A DNA stretch of 64,000 nucleotides, taken from positions 4,586,233-4,650,232 of the forward strand of contig BFEA01000021.1 of NCBI GenBank assembly GCA_003427395.1, in the 5' to 3' direction. The position numbers and the translations under genes were made by a program. Numbering within the stretch: position 1 is the stretch's first letter; every line of letters starts with the position of its first letter. A model generated the notes under the pieces. That model had not been told where the DNA came from and did not search any database. It was given only the letters and a program-made list of their open reading frames with translations. This stretch comes from Chara braunii (Eukaryota > Streptophyta > Charophyceae > Charales > Characeae). Shown here piece by piece: positions 1 through 11,884 of this stretch.

Positions 1-776
1 GGGGAGAGAGAGAGGGGCTGGTGGTTACCCACCTGGCAACTTTACGAGCTGAGGCCGGGCTCCTCCCGCTGCTTCTTCGCCTCCTTCACAATGACTGTTG
101 TGCCCTGGCTATGGCTGGAGGACGACGCCTTCGACTGCTGCTGCTGCACAGGAGACGTGGAGGCAACCATGTGACGGGCAATGCACGGCGGGCGCGAAGG
201 GCACAAAGTTGGACTACTGGGGTTCATCCAGGCAGCGAGGGGCAGCATTCCGAATTCAAAACTTCAAAAACAAACTAACTTCGGCTGCCCCCCCTTTTTT
301 TTTTTCCGAGGCCCCGTGTGGACACAAATTGCTGTTGTTTTTTTTTTGTAATTCACGACGCAACATCCCACCTGGGCCTAGAACACCCCTCGGCAACTTT
401 TTTTTTTTTTTCGTCGACCCCTTATTTTCGGGGTGCGTGCGCGCGCGTCGTGCGTGGTGCGGGGTGCGGCGCGTGCGCGGGGTGCAGCGCATGTCTATGC
501 GCCGCAAGTATGATCTGGACCTGAAATTTGGTCTCAATACATTCATGACGCTCGCTCAGTCAGAATGCATTTGCTGCCAGTGGCCATCCCGATACATGTC
601 CAACGTTATGTACTGGAGTGACAGCCAAAGGCGCAACTCCATAAAGTTTCTTTTCTCAAACAAACAAAAAAACAAAAAAGAACACTCAGGGCCTGGTTGC
701 ACTACGCTCCATATGCCAAGTTTGGCGAGTAGGCGCCTGGTTGCACTTACTCCTCTAACTGGCCAACGAAAAATAT
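1..776. other. Low-complexity flank with no supportable gene
   Basis: GC-rich and T-tract-rich sequence. There are T runs near 295-306, 340-349 and 398-410, a GC-rich block of GTGC/GCGC words at 428-495, and a directly repeated GCCTGGTTGCACT word near 693 and 738 that resembles MITE ends seen later in the window. Open frames here run through homopolymers and show no domain. Confidence 0.5.
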
Positions 777-796
777 GGGGCTCGTTAGACACTCCT
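777..796. repeat. Harbinger-type terminal inverted repeat, left
   Basis: Twenty bases identical to the inverted copy at 24681-24700 and differing by one base (GGGG for GGGT) from the terminus of the complete Harbinger at 47651. Preceded by TAT. Confidence 0.7.
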
Positions 797-1034
797 CAGG
801 CGAGTAAATCCCGTGAAGAAAATTTCGTTCCACCTATCCTCGGGGATGAAAACGGAAAAAAAAAGTCAAAACATTTCCTGGGGAATCCTCGGGGTGTCCT
901 CAGGCTACAGCCATTTGGTGGCATTCCCCAAGGGACCTCCCGAGGTCCCTTGGAGGTCACAGATCCACGATAATCGGAGCGGCGAGGCACCCGTCGTCGG
1001 CACGAAATTTTTGTCGGCTGGTCCATTGGAGTTC

Positions 1035-1303
1035 CTTTTTTTTTTTCTTTTTTTTTTCTTTTTAAACCCAGGGGCCCATTGCCCAAGGCTCATATTAACA
1101 ACTCGAATACAACACAGACACACGCCTCTTCCCATTAGGGCTGGAAGAGCCTCGGCCACTGCTCCCATAGAGACAGTGTCGCTGTACAACGAGAATGAAG
1201 ATTGAGTGCTGATCATTGGTTGCTTCCCCAGGAGGGAAGGATTAACTCAGCCCCATGGACAATCAAATTCCGCCCTACTATATTAGCCTTGGGCACTGGG
1301 CCC

Positions 1304-1340
<37 letters not shown>
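1035..1340. repeat. Two head-to-head retroposon 3' ends forming an inverted repeat
   Basis: On the left, a T-rich tract is followed by AAACCCAGGGGCCCATTGCC and a CAAGGCT block. On the right, TTAGCCTTGGGCACTGGGCC runs into GGTT and about 30 A. The two arms are about 33 bp imperfect inverted copies separated by about 190 bp. Because each arm ends in its own A tract, this looks like the same short-interspersed-element 3' terminus inserted in opposite orientations, or one foldback element. Confidence 0.5.
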
Positions 1341-1343
<3 letters not shown>

Positions 1344-1841
1344 ACCAATGATCAAACCCTACAAAGCAAAATTTCGGGGGGGGGTTATAGCAGGGCGAAG
1401 AAGTGGAGCACATCCCAGGTCTCAGTCAAAACCCTAAGTGAATATGATCAACAGCTTAGAGGACCAGTGAGATGGAATGAACACAAGGCATATCAAGAGA
1501 GGAAGAATTCAGCAAGCGAGGAATCAACATACCTGAACTTCAAGGGGAGGAGGAGAAAGAACAAGCAAGGAGACCACAGGCATCACACCTCCCAACCCCC
1601 CCTTGCAACAGCCTCTCTTCCTCCCCCCGAGTCCCACGGGAACAGCTCGTCAGTGTCGTCACCATGCCACCGCTCACCACATCGCCAGATCATCATTCTC
1701 CCATGCACAGCACCCCACAAAGAGCAGACTGGAAGAGACTAATTAGGACTCACCATAGTTGCTGTCACATCAAGAGGTATTGGTGGCATGTCAGTCGTAG
1801 CAGTTGATGTGAACAAGATGGTTGTTGCTTGAAGTTGTATT

Positions 1842-2420
1842 TCAGGTGTCATCGTTAGGAGCACTGTTGTTGTTGTTGTTGGAATGATTGGCGATGATGA
1901 AGTTGTCATCGTCATGAGCGCTGTATGTAGTTGAAGAAATTATCGTTGTTGTTGATGTCGTATTTGCTGTATTTGTTGTTGTTGTATTCCTCATATCCTC
2001 CAGCGCTGATGAAACTGTTGTGTGCGTTGTTGATACCGGCGGTCGTGTTGGCCTTGCTGTCAACGCTAGTTCATTAGCCTCTCTAGCTAGTCGCGTTGCC
2101 AACTCAGCAGACAGTTTATCCCCATCTTCATAGAGCTCATACCATTGGTGCATGACCTCATCCGCCGTCTTCCAATCAAGGAGATGTTCCCAGTGTGGAT
2201 CACGCCCCTCCTCTAACTCCCAAAGAACAGACATCATTTGTTGTAGCAGGCCCTCTCTCCATGTGGTCAATGAGATCGCCCCCCGATCGACCCCTGACCA
2301 ATCTTGGAGTGTCGAAGATAGAAGAAGCACCGTCTCCCGCAAACGGCGCCGGACATCCTGCAGAACCAAAATCCAAGCATCCGCAGCATGTTGTAGATCC
2401 GCATATGAACCCGTCTCCAT
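1842..2420 (-). CDS. Hypothetical protein, helical N-half and Thr/Asn-rich tail
   Basis: A 192-residue open frame starts at a genuine ATG (2418-2420) and ends before the 1.84 kb boundary. Residues 1 to about 125 are Leu/Glu/Arg-rich and probably helical, with several Trp residues; residues 135-192 are low-complexity Thr, Asn and Ser encoded by trinucleotide-like repeats. I do not recognise the family. It lies inside a duplicated block whose second copy (2773-3340) has stops, and it sits in the left part of the putative composite Harbinger, so a transposon-derived or gag-like origin is more likely than a host gene. No promoter or polyadenylation signal could be assigned. Confidence 0.35.
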   Translation of the reverse strand: METGSYADLQHAADAWILVLQDVRRRLRETVLLLSSTLQDWSGVDRGAISLTTWREGLLQQMMSVLWELEEGRDPHWEHLLDWKTADEVMHQWYELYEDGDKLSAELATRLAREANELALTARPTRPPVSTTHTTVSSALEDMRNTTTTNTANTTSTTTIISSTTYSAHDDDNFIIANHSNNNNNSAPNDDT

Positions 2421-2772
2421 CTGCTTTCGCTGTTGGCTTGTTCACCTTTGTTATCTCCACTCGCGTGTGTAGCGCACGAGCGCCCTCCGTTCGTTGACCG
2501 CTCGGCACTAATGTACCGGGCGTATCGCCACCCACTCCTCTACACCCCACCCCCACCCTACTGCTTATCTCACCGCCACTATCGCCGAACCCCTGATGTT
2601 TTCCACCTCTGTCGGCGATGTCGCCCACCCCTCTCCCCACCTCGTTGACCTACCTCTCTCCACAGCGATGACGTCAACGACGTCCGTCTGCCTCAGTACC
2701 ACCGAGGTTTCGGGTACCTTGACCGCTGGGCCCGCCGGATGGTAAGCTCCCCACGCGCTCGCACTTCTTTCT

Positions 2773-3340
2773 TCAGATTGGAAGAGACCAAGTAGGACTC
2801 ACCTCAGTGGCTGTCACATTGAGAGGTATTTGTCGCATGTCAGTCGTAACAATTGATGTGAACAAGATAGTTGTTGCTTGAAGTTGTATTTCAGGTGTCA
2901 TCGTTAGAAGCACTGTTGTTTTTGTTGTTGGGATGATTGGCGATGATGAAACTGTCATCATTGTGGGCGTTGTTGAATCAGATGTAGTTGAAGAAATTAT
3001 CGTTGTTGTTGATGTCGTATTTGCTATATTTGTTGTTGTTGTCTTCGTCATATCCCCCAGCGCTGATGAAACTGTTGTGTGTGTTGTTCATACCGGCGGT
3101 CGTGTTGGCCTTGCTGTCAACGCTCGTTCATTAGCCTCTCCAGCTGGTCGTGTTGCCAACTCCGCAGACAGTTTATCCCCCTCTTCATAGAGCTCATAGC
3201 ATTGGTGCATAACCGCATCCACCATCTTCCAATCAAGGAGATGTAGTGTCGATCAGGCCCCTCCTCTGAATCTCAAAGAACAAACATCATTTGTTGTAGC
3301 AGGCCCTCTCTCCATGTGGTCAACGAGATCGCCCCCCATT
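2773..3340 (-). pseudogene. Degenerate second copy of the 1842-2420 gene
   Basis: This copy encodes the same Glu/Leu helical stretch and Thr-rich tail as the upstream gene but is interrupted by in-frame stops, and it has lost part of the N-terminal half around 3240-3260, where the DNA is shortened relative to 2190-2215. The Thr/Ser-rich tail remains open as a 92-codon stretch. It is therefore a decayed paralogue produced by the local duplication. Confidence 0.6.
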
Positions 3341-3342
3341 GG

Positions 3343-3718
3343 AGTTCCTACCGGGCAATGCACGAACATCTTGGGTCTTCAACGTTCAGCTTCCAGGAAC
3401 CTTACGCCCACGGTGGCCGGCCGGCCCCCGTGGACGTCGTCGACCAATGTTCTCCCTCGCAGTGCGTGCCGCCAAACGGAAAGGGGTCGAACAGTCGGCA
3501 AATTTGAATACTTCAGCCGACCCCCCTTGCTCCGATTGCCCACTGTATTCCGCGACGAAAAACGTTACAAGACATTTGTCCCATGCTGCGGTGTGCCGTT
3601 TGCAGCCCTCTTCGTCGGCGTCTGCTGGAGGTGTACCGTCGTCGTCTAGCTACTGCCCTTCCCTACTTGCCTTTCATGGCCGACGTCTTTCAAAGGCTGC
3701 CGCTGCTGCTCCTCGTCA

Positions 3719-3721
<3 letters not shown>
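3343..3721. other. Unassigned spacer before the LINE AC poly-T tail
   Basis: Moderately GC-rich sequence without a coherent coding frame. It ends with CGCTGCTGCTCCTCGTCATC immediately before the T tract at 3722. I looked for the same word near 22.2 kb as a LINE AC target-site duplication and did not find it. Confidence 0.5.
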
Positions 3722-3754
<33 letters not shown>

Positions 3755-3900
3755 AACAACCCGATCGGATGCTAGGTGTGTTGATAAGAGCAAACACCTC
3801 TAGCACCATTGGGGAGGCTCCATCTATTAGTGGGGAGCAACACCTGCTGGAAACCGGGTCCAGCGTCCCTTTGATACATCGTGCAATACACAATTGCTGC
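3722..3900 (-). repeat. LINE AC 3' tail with conserved hairpin
   Basis: A 32-base T tract is followed by a block shared with 6041-6180 (LINE B) and 46848-47010. The best-conserved part reads CATCTATTAGTGGGGAGC, then a hairpin with arms GCTGGA (3846-3851) and TCCAGC (3859-3864). Confidence 0.8.
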
Positions 3901-4580
3901 TTGTTGTTCCCCGGGGATGTGGCCACTTCAACCTCAACTTGGGGCTCCCATGTCCCATGGAGCTGCTAGTGTCACCCATCCCTTCTTAGGAGCACCCCGT
4001 ATCTAAAAACCCAGACCTGTGTCAGCAGCCCCCTTGTTTGGATATATGTCTGTCTGTCTGTCCATTTAACCCTTTGCGCCAATACCCTCTCTGAGCGAGC
4101 GCAAGACCCACCCCTGATCCTTGAGCAGTAGCAAGAGAGACACAGCTTGCTCAGGGTATACCATGGTGGGATTTCCAGCCCCACCCTATACCCTCTCAAT
4201 ACCAGCACATGCCCCATTCGTTGTTCCTATACTCTCTCAAACCTAGTACATGACCCATTCATTGTTCTTGAGTAAGTATCAGACGGAGATATACCCGCAG
4301 CGTCCCCCGGTCAGCCACCTGTGTGCCCGGGGAGACGTCCATACTGTCTGCTCCCTTCGTTTGGCCTGGGTCGTGTGCCTTCTCTTGTCCACCATCGTTG
4401 CAGTTTGTCCATGTTTCAGTTGCAGCTATCCCCCGATCCCCACACCGGTATTACCGGCCCTAATACCGGGGATGTTGCTGGCGTCTTGCACCTTATCAGC
4501 GATGCCCCTGACTAAGATAGAAGGGGCGGGGGGGAGGAGGGGGGAAGGGGGGAAAGGGGGGGCACTGGGGGGGGGGGGGG
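3901..4580 (-). other. LINE AC 3' untranslated region with G-rich block
   Basis: No coherent coding frame. A short degenerate repeat near 4205-4275 contains CCCATTCRTTGTTC twice. The stretch 4524-4580 is G runs of 4 to 14, capable in principle of forming a G-quadruplex on the plus strand. Confidence 0.55.
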
Positions 4581-6040
4581 TCAAGGGGGCAGATGAAGCG
4601 ATGAAGTTGGAGAGGGCGGAACAGGGTAGGCGCTGTGGCAGGGGCGGATGAGGGGGTCACTCAAGACCAGGACAAAGTGAGCCAGAAGATAGGGAACTTC
4701 GAACTCCGCGGAAGGCCTGCGGTGCCATGTAGGTTCCGAGGCCCTCCATGGCTTCCAGTGAATTTCCAGAGCCGAATCTAACTCGGAGAAAATTTGATTC
4801 GGGTCCTGCCACAGTTGGCGATAGCTTTCAATCATGTTTTGTCTGATTTGGAGGTCTTTCTCTTCTCGAAGGTCCTGTTTAAGGGATTTCCAGGCTTCTT
4901 GTGTGTGGGCTCGGATGACGTCCTCCACCGTCTGTTGTGCTTGCTGGAGCCCAAACCTGTGGTCTTTTCTTTCAAAGGAGCATCTGGCCCTCCAGGGCAG
5001 CATGAGGACCTGTAGTCTCATGTAGGAGAAGAGGTTAGTTGCGAACGGGGACCATTGGGCCATCAAAGGTTGTTCCTTGCCAAGCAAGAGGAGGCCCAGG
5101 TCCCATGGGATGCCAGTGTGTATGTCTGTGAGAGAGTGGGATGCTGCATCCCACCACTGCCACAATTGCCTCACCATTGGGCAAGCCAGTAGGCAGTGTG
5201 CCATCGTAGCTATAGCAGGTGGCGACGCCCGCCCACAATACGTGCAAATGGGAAACAAGAGGCCTTTTTGTTCCAAGTCCGTCCTTGACACAAGCCAGTC
5301 CAGGGTGGGGAGGCAGCGGTGCAGGATCTGCCACTGCAGGGATCTGAAATTGGTAGGCATGATCTTGGAATATTTGGGCCATGGCAGGTGGAGCAGCAAG
5401 TCCGGGTCAATTGGCGAGTCCCGTGCCCATCTGTTCGATATGGCTTGGTTGATTGGTGGGGCGGTCGCAATGCTTTGTAGGCCCCTTTCACCGTAAATTC
5501 CCATATGCGCATGCGTTTTGTGCCTGGTCATTCCCATTCGGCCGGATCAAATGACAGTTTGGCGATCGGAGTAGTGGACTCATACACAAAGAAACCGTTG
5601 ACTGGGTCTCCCACTACTCTAACGAGCAGAAGCCCTCCCCACATTGCAGTCGTGTCCAGGTCTTCATTCCTTATCAGATTGGAAAATCTGGCCCCCGGCA
5701 CCTGAGGTTCGTGGGCCTGTAGAGTGCATATCCCTTCTTCATTCTGTGTTACCTTATACACAGTACGCGGGAGGGGCAAATCCGCATATCTTATTACCCA
5801 GTCCTCTGGTAGGACTGTGGGGCCCTGTGCAAGGACCAGCCTCCACGCCAAGGGGAGAGCTTCCCTCAGTTTGATCATTTTGTTTTCCACATTCTTAACG
5901 TGTTTCAGTTTTCGTTGCATGTGCTTCGTCGTGGCCCAGTCAGCTGTACTTGGGTCCCACAGATCCCCTACCGTAAAGATCCCTCTCTTGGCCCATGTGA
6001 GCCATGGTGAGTTTGTTGTTAGCTTGAAGGGGGCACCGTC
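4581..6040 (-). pseudogene. LINE AC ORF2 C-terminal part with zf-RVT zinc finger
   Basis: This is the C-terminal part of a LINE ORF2 protein. The region 5528-6040 reads as the post-RT domain and ends at an in-frame TGA (5528-5530). The same frame resumes for about 25 codons, then a frameshift near 5450 leads into a long frame to 4581. That frame carries the reverse-transcriptase zinc-binding signature: a Trp-x-Ile-Leu-His start, an ICTYC (CX2C) pair near 5255, and HCLLAC (HX4C) with LWQWW after it. Such fingers lie C-terminal to RT in plant LINEs and probably help nucleic-acid binding. The frame runs about 60 codons into low-complexity sequence. It is non-functional as it stands because LINE B separates it from the RT. 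Confidence 0.85.
6026..6040. repeat. LINE B target-site duplication, left
   Basis: GAAGGGGGCACCGTC directly abuts the LINE B poly-T tract. The partner GAAGGGGGCGCCGTC at 17374-17388 differs at one base. The duplicated DNA is part of the LINE AC coding sequence. Confidence 0.85.
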
Positions 6041-6254
6041 TTTTTTTTTTTTTTTTTTTTTAACAGTTACTGAAACTATTAGTGATGATGCTCTGAGCAT
6101 CCACCACTAGCAGTTCAGCTACTAGCTCCAATCTATTGGTGGGGAGCTGCACCTGCTGGAAAACGGGTTCAGCGTCCCTCATATAAATGATACAAATGAT
6201 GTTGGTACCTGCTGAAGAAAACAGGAAGTGAGGTGTAAAGGGAGAGTTGCCTCT
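6041..6254 (-). repeat. LINE B 3' tail and UTR
   Basis: A T tract is followed by the tail block shared with 3754-3890 and 46869-47010. The hairpin arms are GCTGGA at 6155-6160 and TTCAGC at 6168-6173, with one mismatch compared with the other copies. Confidence 0.75.
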
Positions 6255-9200
6255 TCAGCCAGAAATTAGCTGCCATATACCCGTGGTTATGCTAACAGTA
6301 TTACCTCCTCTACCTTTTGTAGGAAATTTGTAGGAAATTCTGCAGTTCTGTCGTAGCCAAAATTGTTTCATAAACCGGATTTTCAAACCATTTCTTCCTG
6401 CTCGAACCCAAACCAGCTCAGCGGAACCAGGCTTAAGGAGGAGGGGGCGAAGGGGTCTGGGAATTCTGAAAGGGGGCAAAGGGGTATAGCAGGGTCTATA
6501 TTTGTCCAGTCATGAAAAATCAAACGGTAATCCTTCTGACCTTCTCTCTTACTTCCGGCCAGGCTTTCTTTCCTGTCTCTGCTCTTTTTAATCTCCCCTA
6601 TCTTGCCCCCTTGAGGCCCCCCTAGCCATGCGCCACTGAACTGTTTTATGTGTTGTAGGATTTCTTTTTCTGAGGATAGAAATTTTATCTTTTTTTTTAC
6701 TTTATCCCATTGAGCTGAGATAACTGTCTGCACTTGCAGTTTGATTGATTCTGTAAATTCTGGTCCTTCCAGCCTTGCTCCCTCCATTTCAAATGTGCAT
6801 TTGCACCTCCATAGGGTCCAAAGGATTGCACGTCTCTTGTTTACAAATAAATTGTGAGAAAATTCATCCAACTGCTCGGGAAACCAGGTTTCACATAATA
6901 GTGCTTTCCACTTCCACGGCCAGGTTTGACATGCGTTAATATTGGTTCATATCCTATCCCACCATCGCCATAGCCAAACAGCGCCTGGACAGTGCAGAAA
7001 AATGTGTTCGATGGTTTCCGGGATCTTCCTCGTCGGAAAAGTTGAGCAACACAGTTTACACCAAGGTAAAGCAACCCCCCTTTGTTCTAAAGAGGATCTC
7101 TCAATAAGCCAATCATTAGTTGGAGACATCGATGGTCTATCTGTTATTGTAGAGAGACGACTTTGGTGGACTTGGTCTTTATCGTTTTGAACCATTTGAT
7201 GTTTCGTACTTCCTCTCTGCTGACATTTAATTGTTTCATTCATCTTGCTTTCACTCTATCTTTGAGGTTCAACCTAGGTCTTAACATACGGTAGGTTCAT
7301 TTTACTGTTAGTGTGTGAAGAGAGCGGATGCATTTTCCTCGTCTCCCCATGGGAACCATCGAAATCCAGGATGTCGGGTCTAAGGCCAATTTATTAATCG
7401 CACATGATGGTCTAAAGACCAGTCAATGTTCTTTGCATCTTAAGACTCTAATCCTGAAGACTTGTTCTGTTGAGACCCATCTGGTTTCCTTTGATTGACT
7501 TTCCATAAAGTTATTGTTATATGTGAGCGAAAACAAGAAGATAAGAATGACCCCATCTACATTTACCATTATTACACTACCGACTAAATGTGTTTTCCCT
7601 TGGATGCCAACCCAATCACCTTCCTTAATTTGCGGACCTTTCTTGAGGATCTTCACCCACTCTAGGGGAATGGATTCAATTATTGTCTCCAGTGCCTCTT
7701 CTGACTTCCTACAATAGCGCAGGCTGGAGAGGGCACCAGTCACGAGCTTCTGCACTCCAAATATCCCCAATTCTGTGTATTCCTTTACTCATCTATCCCT
7801 TCGAGGGGGAATCCCTGCAATGAAGCATCCTACCCCGGGTGTCTGTGATCCATCTGTTATTGAATATAGGTTGCTGACAGACTTCTTCCCAATGGTTTGG
7901 GGGAACTTTGTCTGGAAGTGGTAATTTGCGCCAAGTTCGTATTAGATCCTTCCAAAAGGGGTCCTTTCTTAAATCTTCCCTTGTTGCTCGACGATGAGGG
8001 TCAGTTTCTTGTGTTGAGGTCTGTATTCTTCCTTTTGGGATTGACCAGTAACGATTTTCCAACCATGTCATCGGATCTATCCCCTCGGGAGTTGATGGAG
8101 CTAGTCGTGAAATTTGCTCCCAGGCTAGAGCTGACCAGGGTACGTTTGGATTCAAAAGTAACCTTAGTATCCACTGAATGGAGAGAGCCCTTGTTTGAGT
8201 GTCAGGGTCTAGTAATCCCAATCCCCCTCTTATCTTAGTTTGGATTATTGCTTGTCAGGACACTCTACTTATTATATTCTTATACTCATGGTTACCTCTC
8301 CAAAGGTAAGTTGTGATTTGCCTCTGTAGAGATTTGAGAGTCGGTTTATCCTGAAACCATACTGCTGATTTGTACCAAATCGAGGCAAGGATCACATTAT
8401 TTATAATCAGTGATCTGCCAATAATAAATGTTTTCTTATCTTTCCATAATTCTAATTTAGCTAAAGCCGGCTTAGAGATCCAATCATTGTTTGTTGATGG
8501 TTTTCCTTCTGCATATAAAGTGATACCTAACACTCTGATTGGGATTGTTAGTGATAAGCAGTTGATCCTTGGTTGCTATGGGGGTCTCACTCCCTGATGA
8601 TGTATCCACCATCCTTGAGTTTTTGTCCCCCAGTCCATTCTCATATTTGATAGTTCACAAAATTTGTCCATCAAAGCTTAATTGTTGTTAAATTATCAGA
8701 AGAGGCTTCTATCATCAAGGAAAGATCATCGGCGAAAAGTGAACAGACAGGTATGGCTTCTTCTGGATATAACTGACCTGTATTCTTTTAATGTCCTTGT
8801 TATATCGTAGATTGGCCGTTAGGGCTTCCATTACAAACTCAAAAAAAAGTGGGGCAATCGGATCTCCCTGTCTCACTGATTGTTCGAGTGAGATTGGTGG
8901 TGCTAAATTTTCATTTATCATCACCCTGGTGTTGGCGTCTGCGTGCAGGATCTCTATCTACCTCCTAAATCCAGGACCGAAATTAAACTTTTCCAAACAT
9001 TTGTCCAGAAAAAAACAATCCACATGATCATAGGCTTTCTCAAAATCTATAAAGATAAAGGCAACATTATGTTTGGATTGTCTTGATAATTTAATTAATT
9101 CATTAACCAGTAGTATGTTGTCCTGAATGTTCCTACCCTCGATAAATCCTGTTTGAGTCGGATTAATGATTTCGGTTGTTATTTTCAGCAAACGATTCGC

Positions 9201-10945
9201 TAACGCCTTTGCTCCCAATTTATATACCACTGGTCGTAGGGTGATAGGTCTGTAATTACGAATATTTGTCTTGTCTCCTTTTTTGTACAACAAAGTCAGT
9301 ACCCCTTGGTTCACTAGTTCCCTCATTATTCCTGAGATTCATACTTCGTGGTAGAAGTCCATGAGATCTTGGGCGAGAAAATCCCACATGGTTTCCCATA
9401 ATTCTTTGGGTAGTCCGTCTATTCCTGGAGTCTTTTCCTCCTCCATCATCATGAGGGTTGTCCAGATTTCATCTTTTGTTAGTGGTTGATTTAGCATGGA
9501 GCTCTGGTGCTCTGTTATTTTTTTATTCAAAGGTTGAAGAAAATTCTCAATCTCTTTCACTTTTTTATCTTGAGGTAGGTGTTTGCATTCCGACGTGAAA
9601 AGATTTTGATAGAAATCTCTCGCTATTTTCGTACATTCTGCTGTCGATGTTACCAGGGACTGAGGATTTCTTTGGGGATCAGAAAGTGCTTCGATGATTG
9701 TCCGTCCTGTTCTAGCCTTCGCCAATGCAAAAAATCTAGCATCCATAGTCCCTTCGGTGATATAACCTCTCATCTTACCTCTGATTCTGATTCCTTGCCA
9801 ACGATGTTTCATATGACCTAGTAGTTTGGACTCCAATCCGTTAATATCTGCATTTATATTAGCTAGTTCTGACTCACTTTGATCTTCCTCTTCTTAATGG
9901 TGTAAGTCGTTGAGTTGTTTCTGTATATTGATTTCTTCTCGATGTCGTTGTTGAGCAAGTAATTTGGAGTATTCATTGCATTTACGGCCTAAAAAATTCA
10001 GACCGTTGTTGAACCAACGTATATCATCTTGGATTAGGTCCTTTTGTTCCCTCCAGAAGGACCAGACATCTTGAAGATATACTTTAAATCGATCGATCTT
10101 TAGTAGAGAAGTGTTCAATTTGTAGAATCCTCTGCCTTGATCCGGTTTTTTCCTGAATGATAGTAACGTCACATTCATGGTGTGATCAAGGCCTGGAAAG
10201 ACACTTTGTGGAAAGATGCCTGCTATTAAAAGAGCACCTTCCAACTCATTTGACAATAGTATAAGGTTTATGCGAGATTTCAAGGTTTTCTTCATTTAAT
10301 CCTTTCTGAAGCACGTGTAGGTTCGTTTTGTAGGGAAGAGGCGCGTGTAAGCATCGAAGAGGTGTAGTGACTGACACAGACCCTCAATGATTTGCTCATC
10401 CATATCAATGTATGTTGGACATGGGGAGGGGATTTGCCAGCGATCCAGATGTCTGTTGGGGCTGCGTTGAAATCCCCTGCCATTACCACTGGATTCCTAC
10501 CGGGAGACGAATTCCTTAAGGATTCAAATAACCTTCTTCTTTCCGCTACCTCATTTGGGCCATAAACACACAAGATAGTTATCATATCTATTTCTAGCAT
10601 TGCTAATATAAATACTCATTTCCCCTCCTCCTTGTCTGCTTCCCAGTATAGGGGTTCAATCCTTGAGTTTGGCGGGATCCAGATAGCTACCCCTGCACTA
10701 CCTGGTCGTGGGGAGTGTGCTCTAAAGGCTTGATGAGGCCATATTTGTTTGTGTGTATGGTGATGATCTGCGTTATCCATCAAGTGTGTCTCTTCCATGG
10801 AGATAACATCAGGCCAGTCTCTGCTTTCCACTCCTTTGAATTGTTCATAGATAGCCTGTTTTTTTTGTGGCTTGGCAGAAGCTAGGCCGTTCACATTAAG
10901 CGACCGAAGGTCTAAATCTGCTGCTCTTTTTAGAAACTTTCATTC
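6255..10945 (-). pseudogene. LINE B ORF2: APE endonuclease, RT and zf-RVT, broken
   Basis: The N-terminus near 10.9 kb has a SLNVNGL start, a catalytic Glu in EETHL and, near 10.48 kb, AGDFN with the Asp and Asn of APE-type endonucleases; SRINLIL and DHTMNV follow near 10.2 kb. The RT core spans 8.7-9.4 kb: TPGIDGLPKE, LYKKGDKTNIRNYRPIT, FIDFEKAYDHVD (motif A), SVRQGDPIAP (motif B) and FADD (motif C, 8725-8736) with both aspartates. A CKLC plus HIFLHC zinc finger and LWRWW lie near 7.0-7.1 kb. The domains are spread over different frames, with breaks near 10.6, 10.3, 9.88, 9.33, 8.94, 8.7, 8.24, 7.78, 7.4 and 6.9 kb, so no full protein can be made. Confidence 0.88.
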
Positions 10946-11884
10946 CTTGTTTCTATTATAAAGCACGTCCAGTGTATTCAATCCTTCCATCTATGCTTAT
11001 TTTGCTATCTGTTAACTATACTGTTTTTTATTGATTCCGATAGTATTTACTAAGTCTGAGAAAGTCTTAGAAAGTTCACAGGGTCAGCCAATGCCCTGAG
11101 TCCAGCTTATCTCCCTGTTCTAGTAACTCTTGTCCATTTCTCAAAAGACGAGAGAGTAAGATTTGGACATCAGTTTCATACCAGAATTCTCCCCCTTGAT
11201 TTTCAACTGCTGAAGTTCAACTAGCATATTTGGAGTGAACCTGCTCATAACGAAGGAATACGTCTGTGGCTGACACCTGGTGAGTGTTTGCTGAGAGAAT
11301 GAGTACCGCCACTCCCCCAAGTGGAAGCCGCGCTTGAATAACTTTAGCTATTTCAGCTTTGAAGCGCGCTTCCCCTGTCATTTTTCCTAATAAAGGTGAA
11401 AGAAAGTCAGCCGGTGTTCCATGTACTGTTACTTCTCTGTGTGCAGATCCAACTGGTTCCGAAAGGTCAACCTCTCATTCTCCTTTACTTTGTCTGACTG
11501 GTAGGATCAAAATGCCTGGTTTGAATAATGCCAGGTCTGGATATCCTTTCGAAAGTAAGATTTACAGTTTCTGTCTTCTGCTGAGTATCGTGTCGTCTGG
11601 AGGTGAAAGAGGTGAAAGAGGAGGAAGAGAGGGGTGTTTCTGCAGTCCCTTGGGTTGGGGTTTTACCATTTGGGTGTTCTCTCCCTTTAACATCTGAGTG
11701 TTATTGTCAGTCACAACTTTTTTTCCCCACTCTTCAAGTTTCCTGTTATCCGAATCTGACTTCACTAGTACTTGATGACTTCCTTCTCCCTCTGATTGTC
11801 ATCCCCCTAGTATAACATCTTCTTGTTGTTTCTTAGTGAGGTCTTCCTGTGACTGCGGAAGCAACATAAATTTATTTTCCCCGG
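10946..11884 (-). other. LINE B inter-ORF or decayed ORF1 3' segment
   Basis: A stretch between the endonuclease start of ORF2 and the charged C-terminal part of ORF1. Only short frames occur, with no domain. It may be a spacer or a decayed end of ORF1. Confidence 0.45.

Larger units (their letters stand above)
1728..3342. repeat. Tandem duplication of about 560 bp, offset about 1.05 kb
   Basis: The block 1728-2290 recurs at about 2777-3342 with an offset of 1049-1053 bp and many substitutions. Landmarks in both are GAAGTTGTATTTCAGGTGTC (1831, 2880) and the GGCCCTCTCTCCATGTGGTC block near 2249 and 3302. The intervening 2291-2776 block is not duplicated. Confidence 0.8.
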
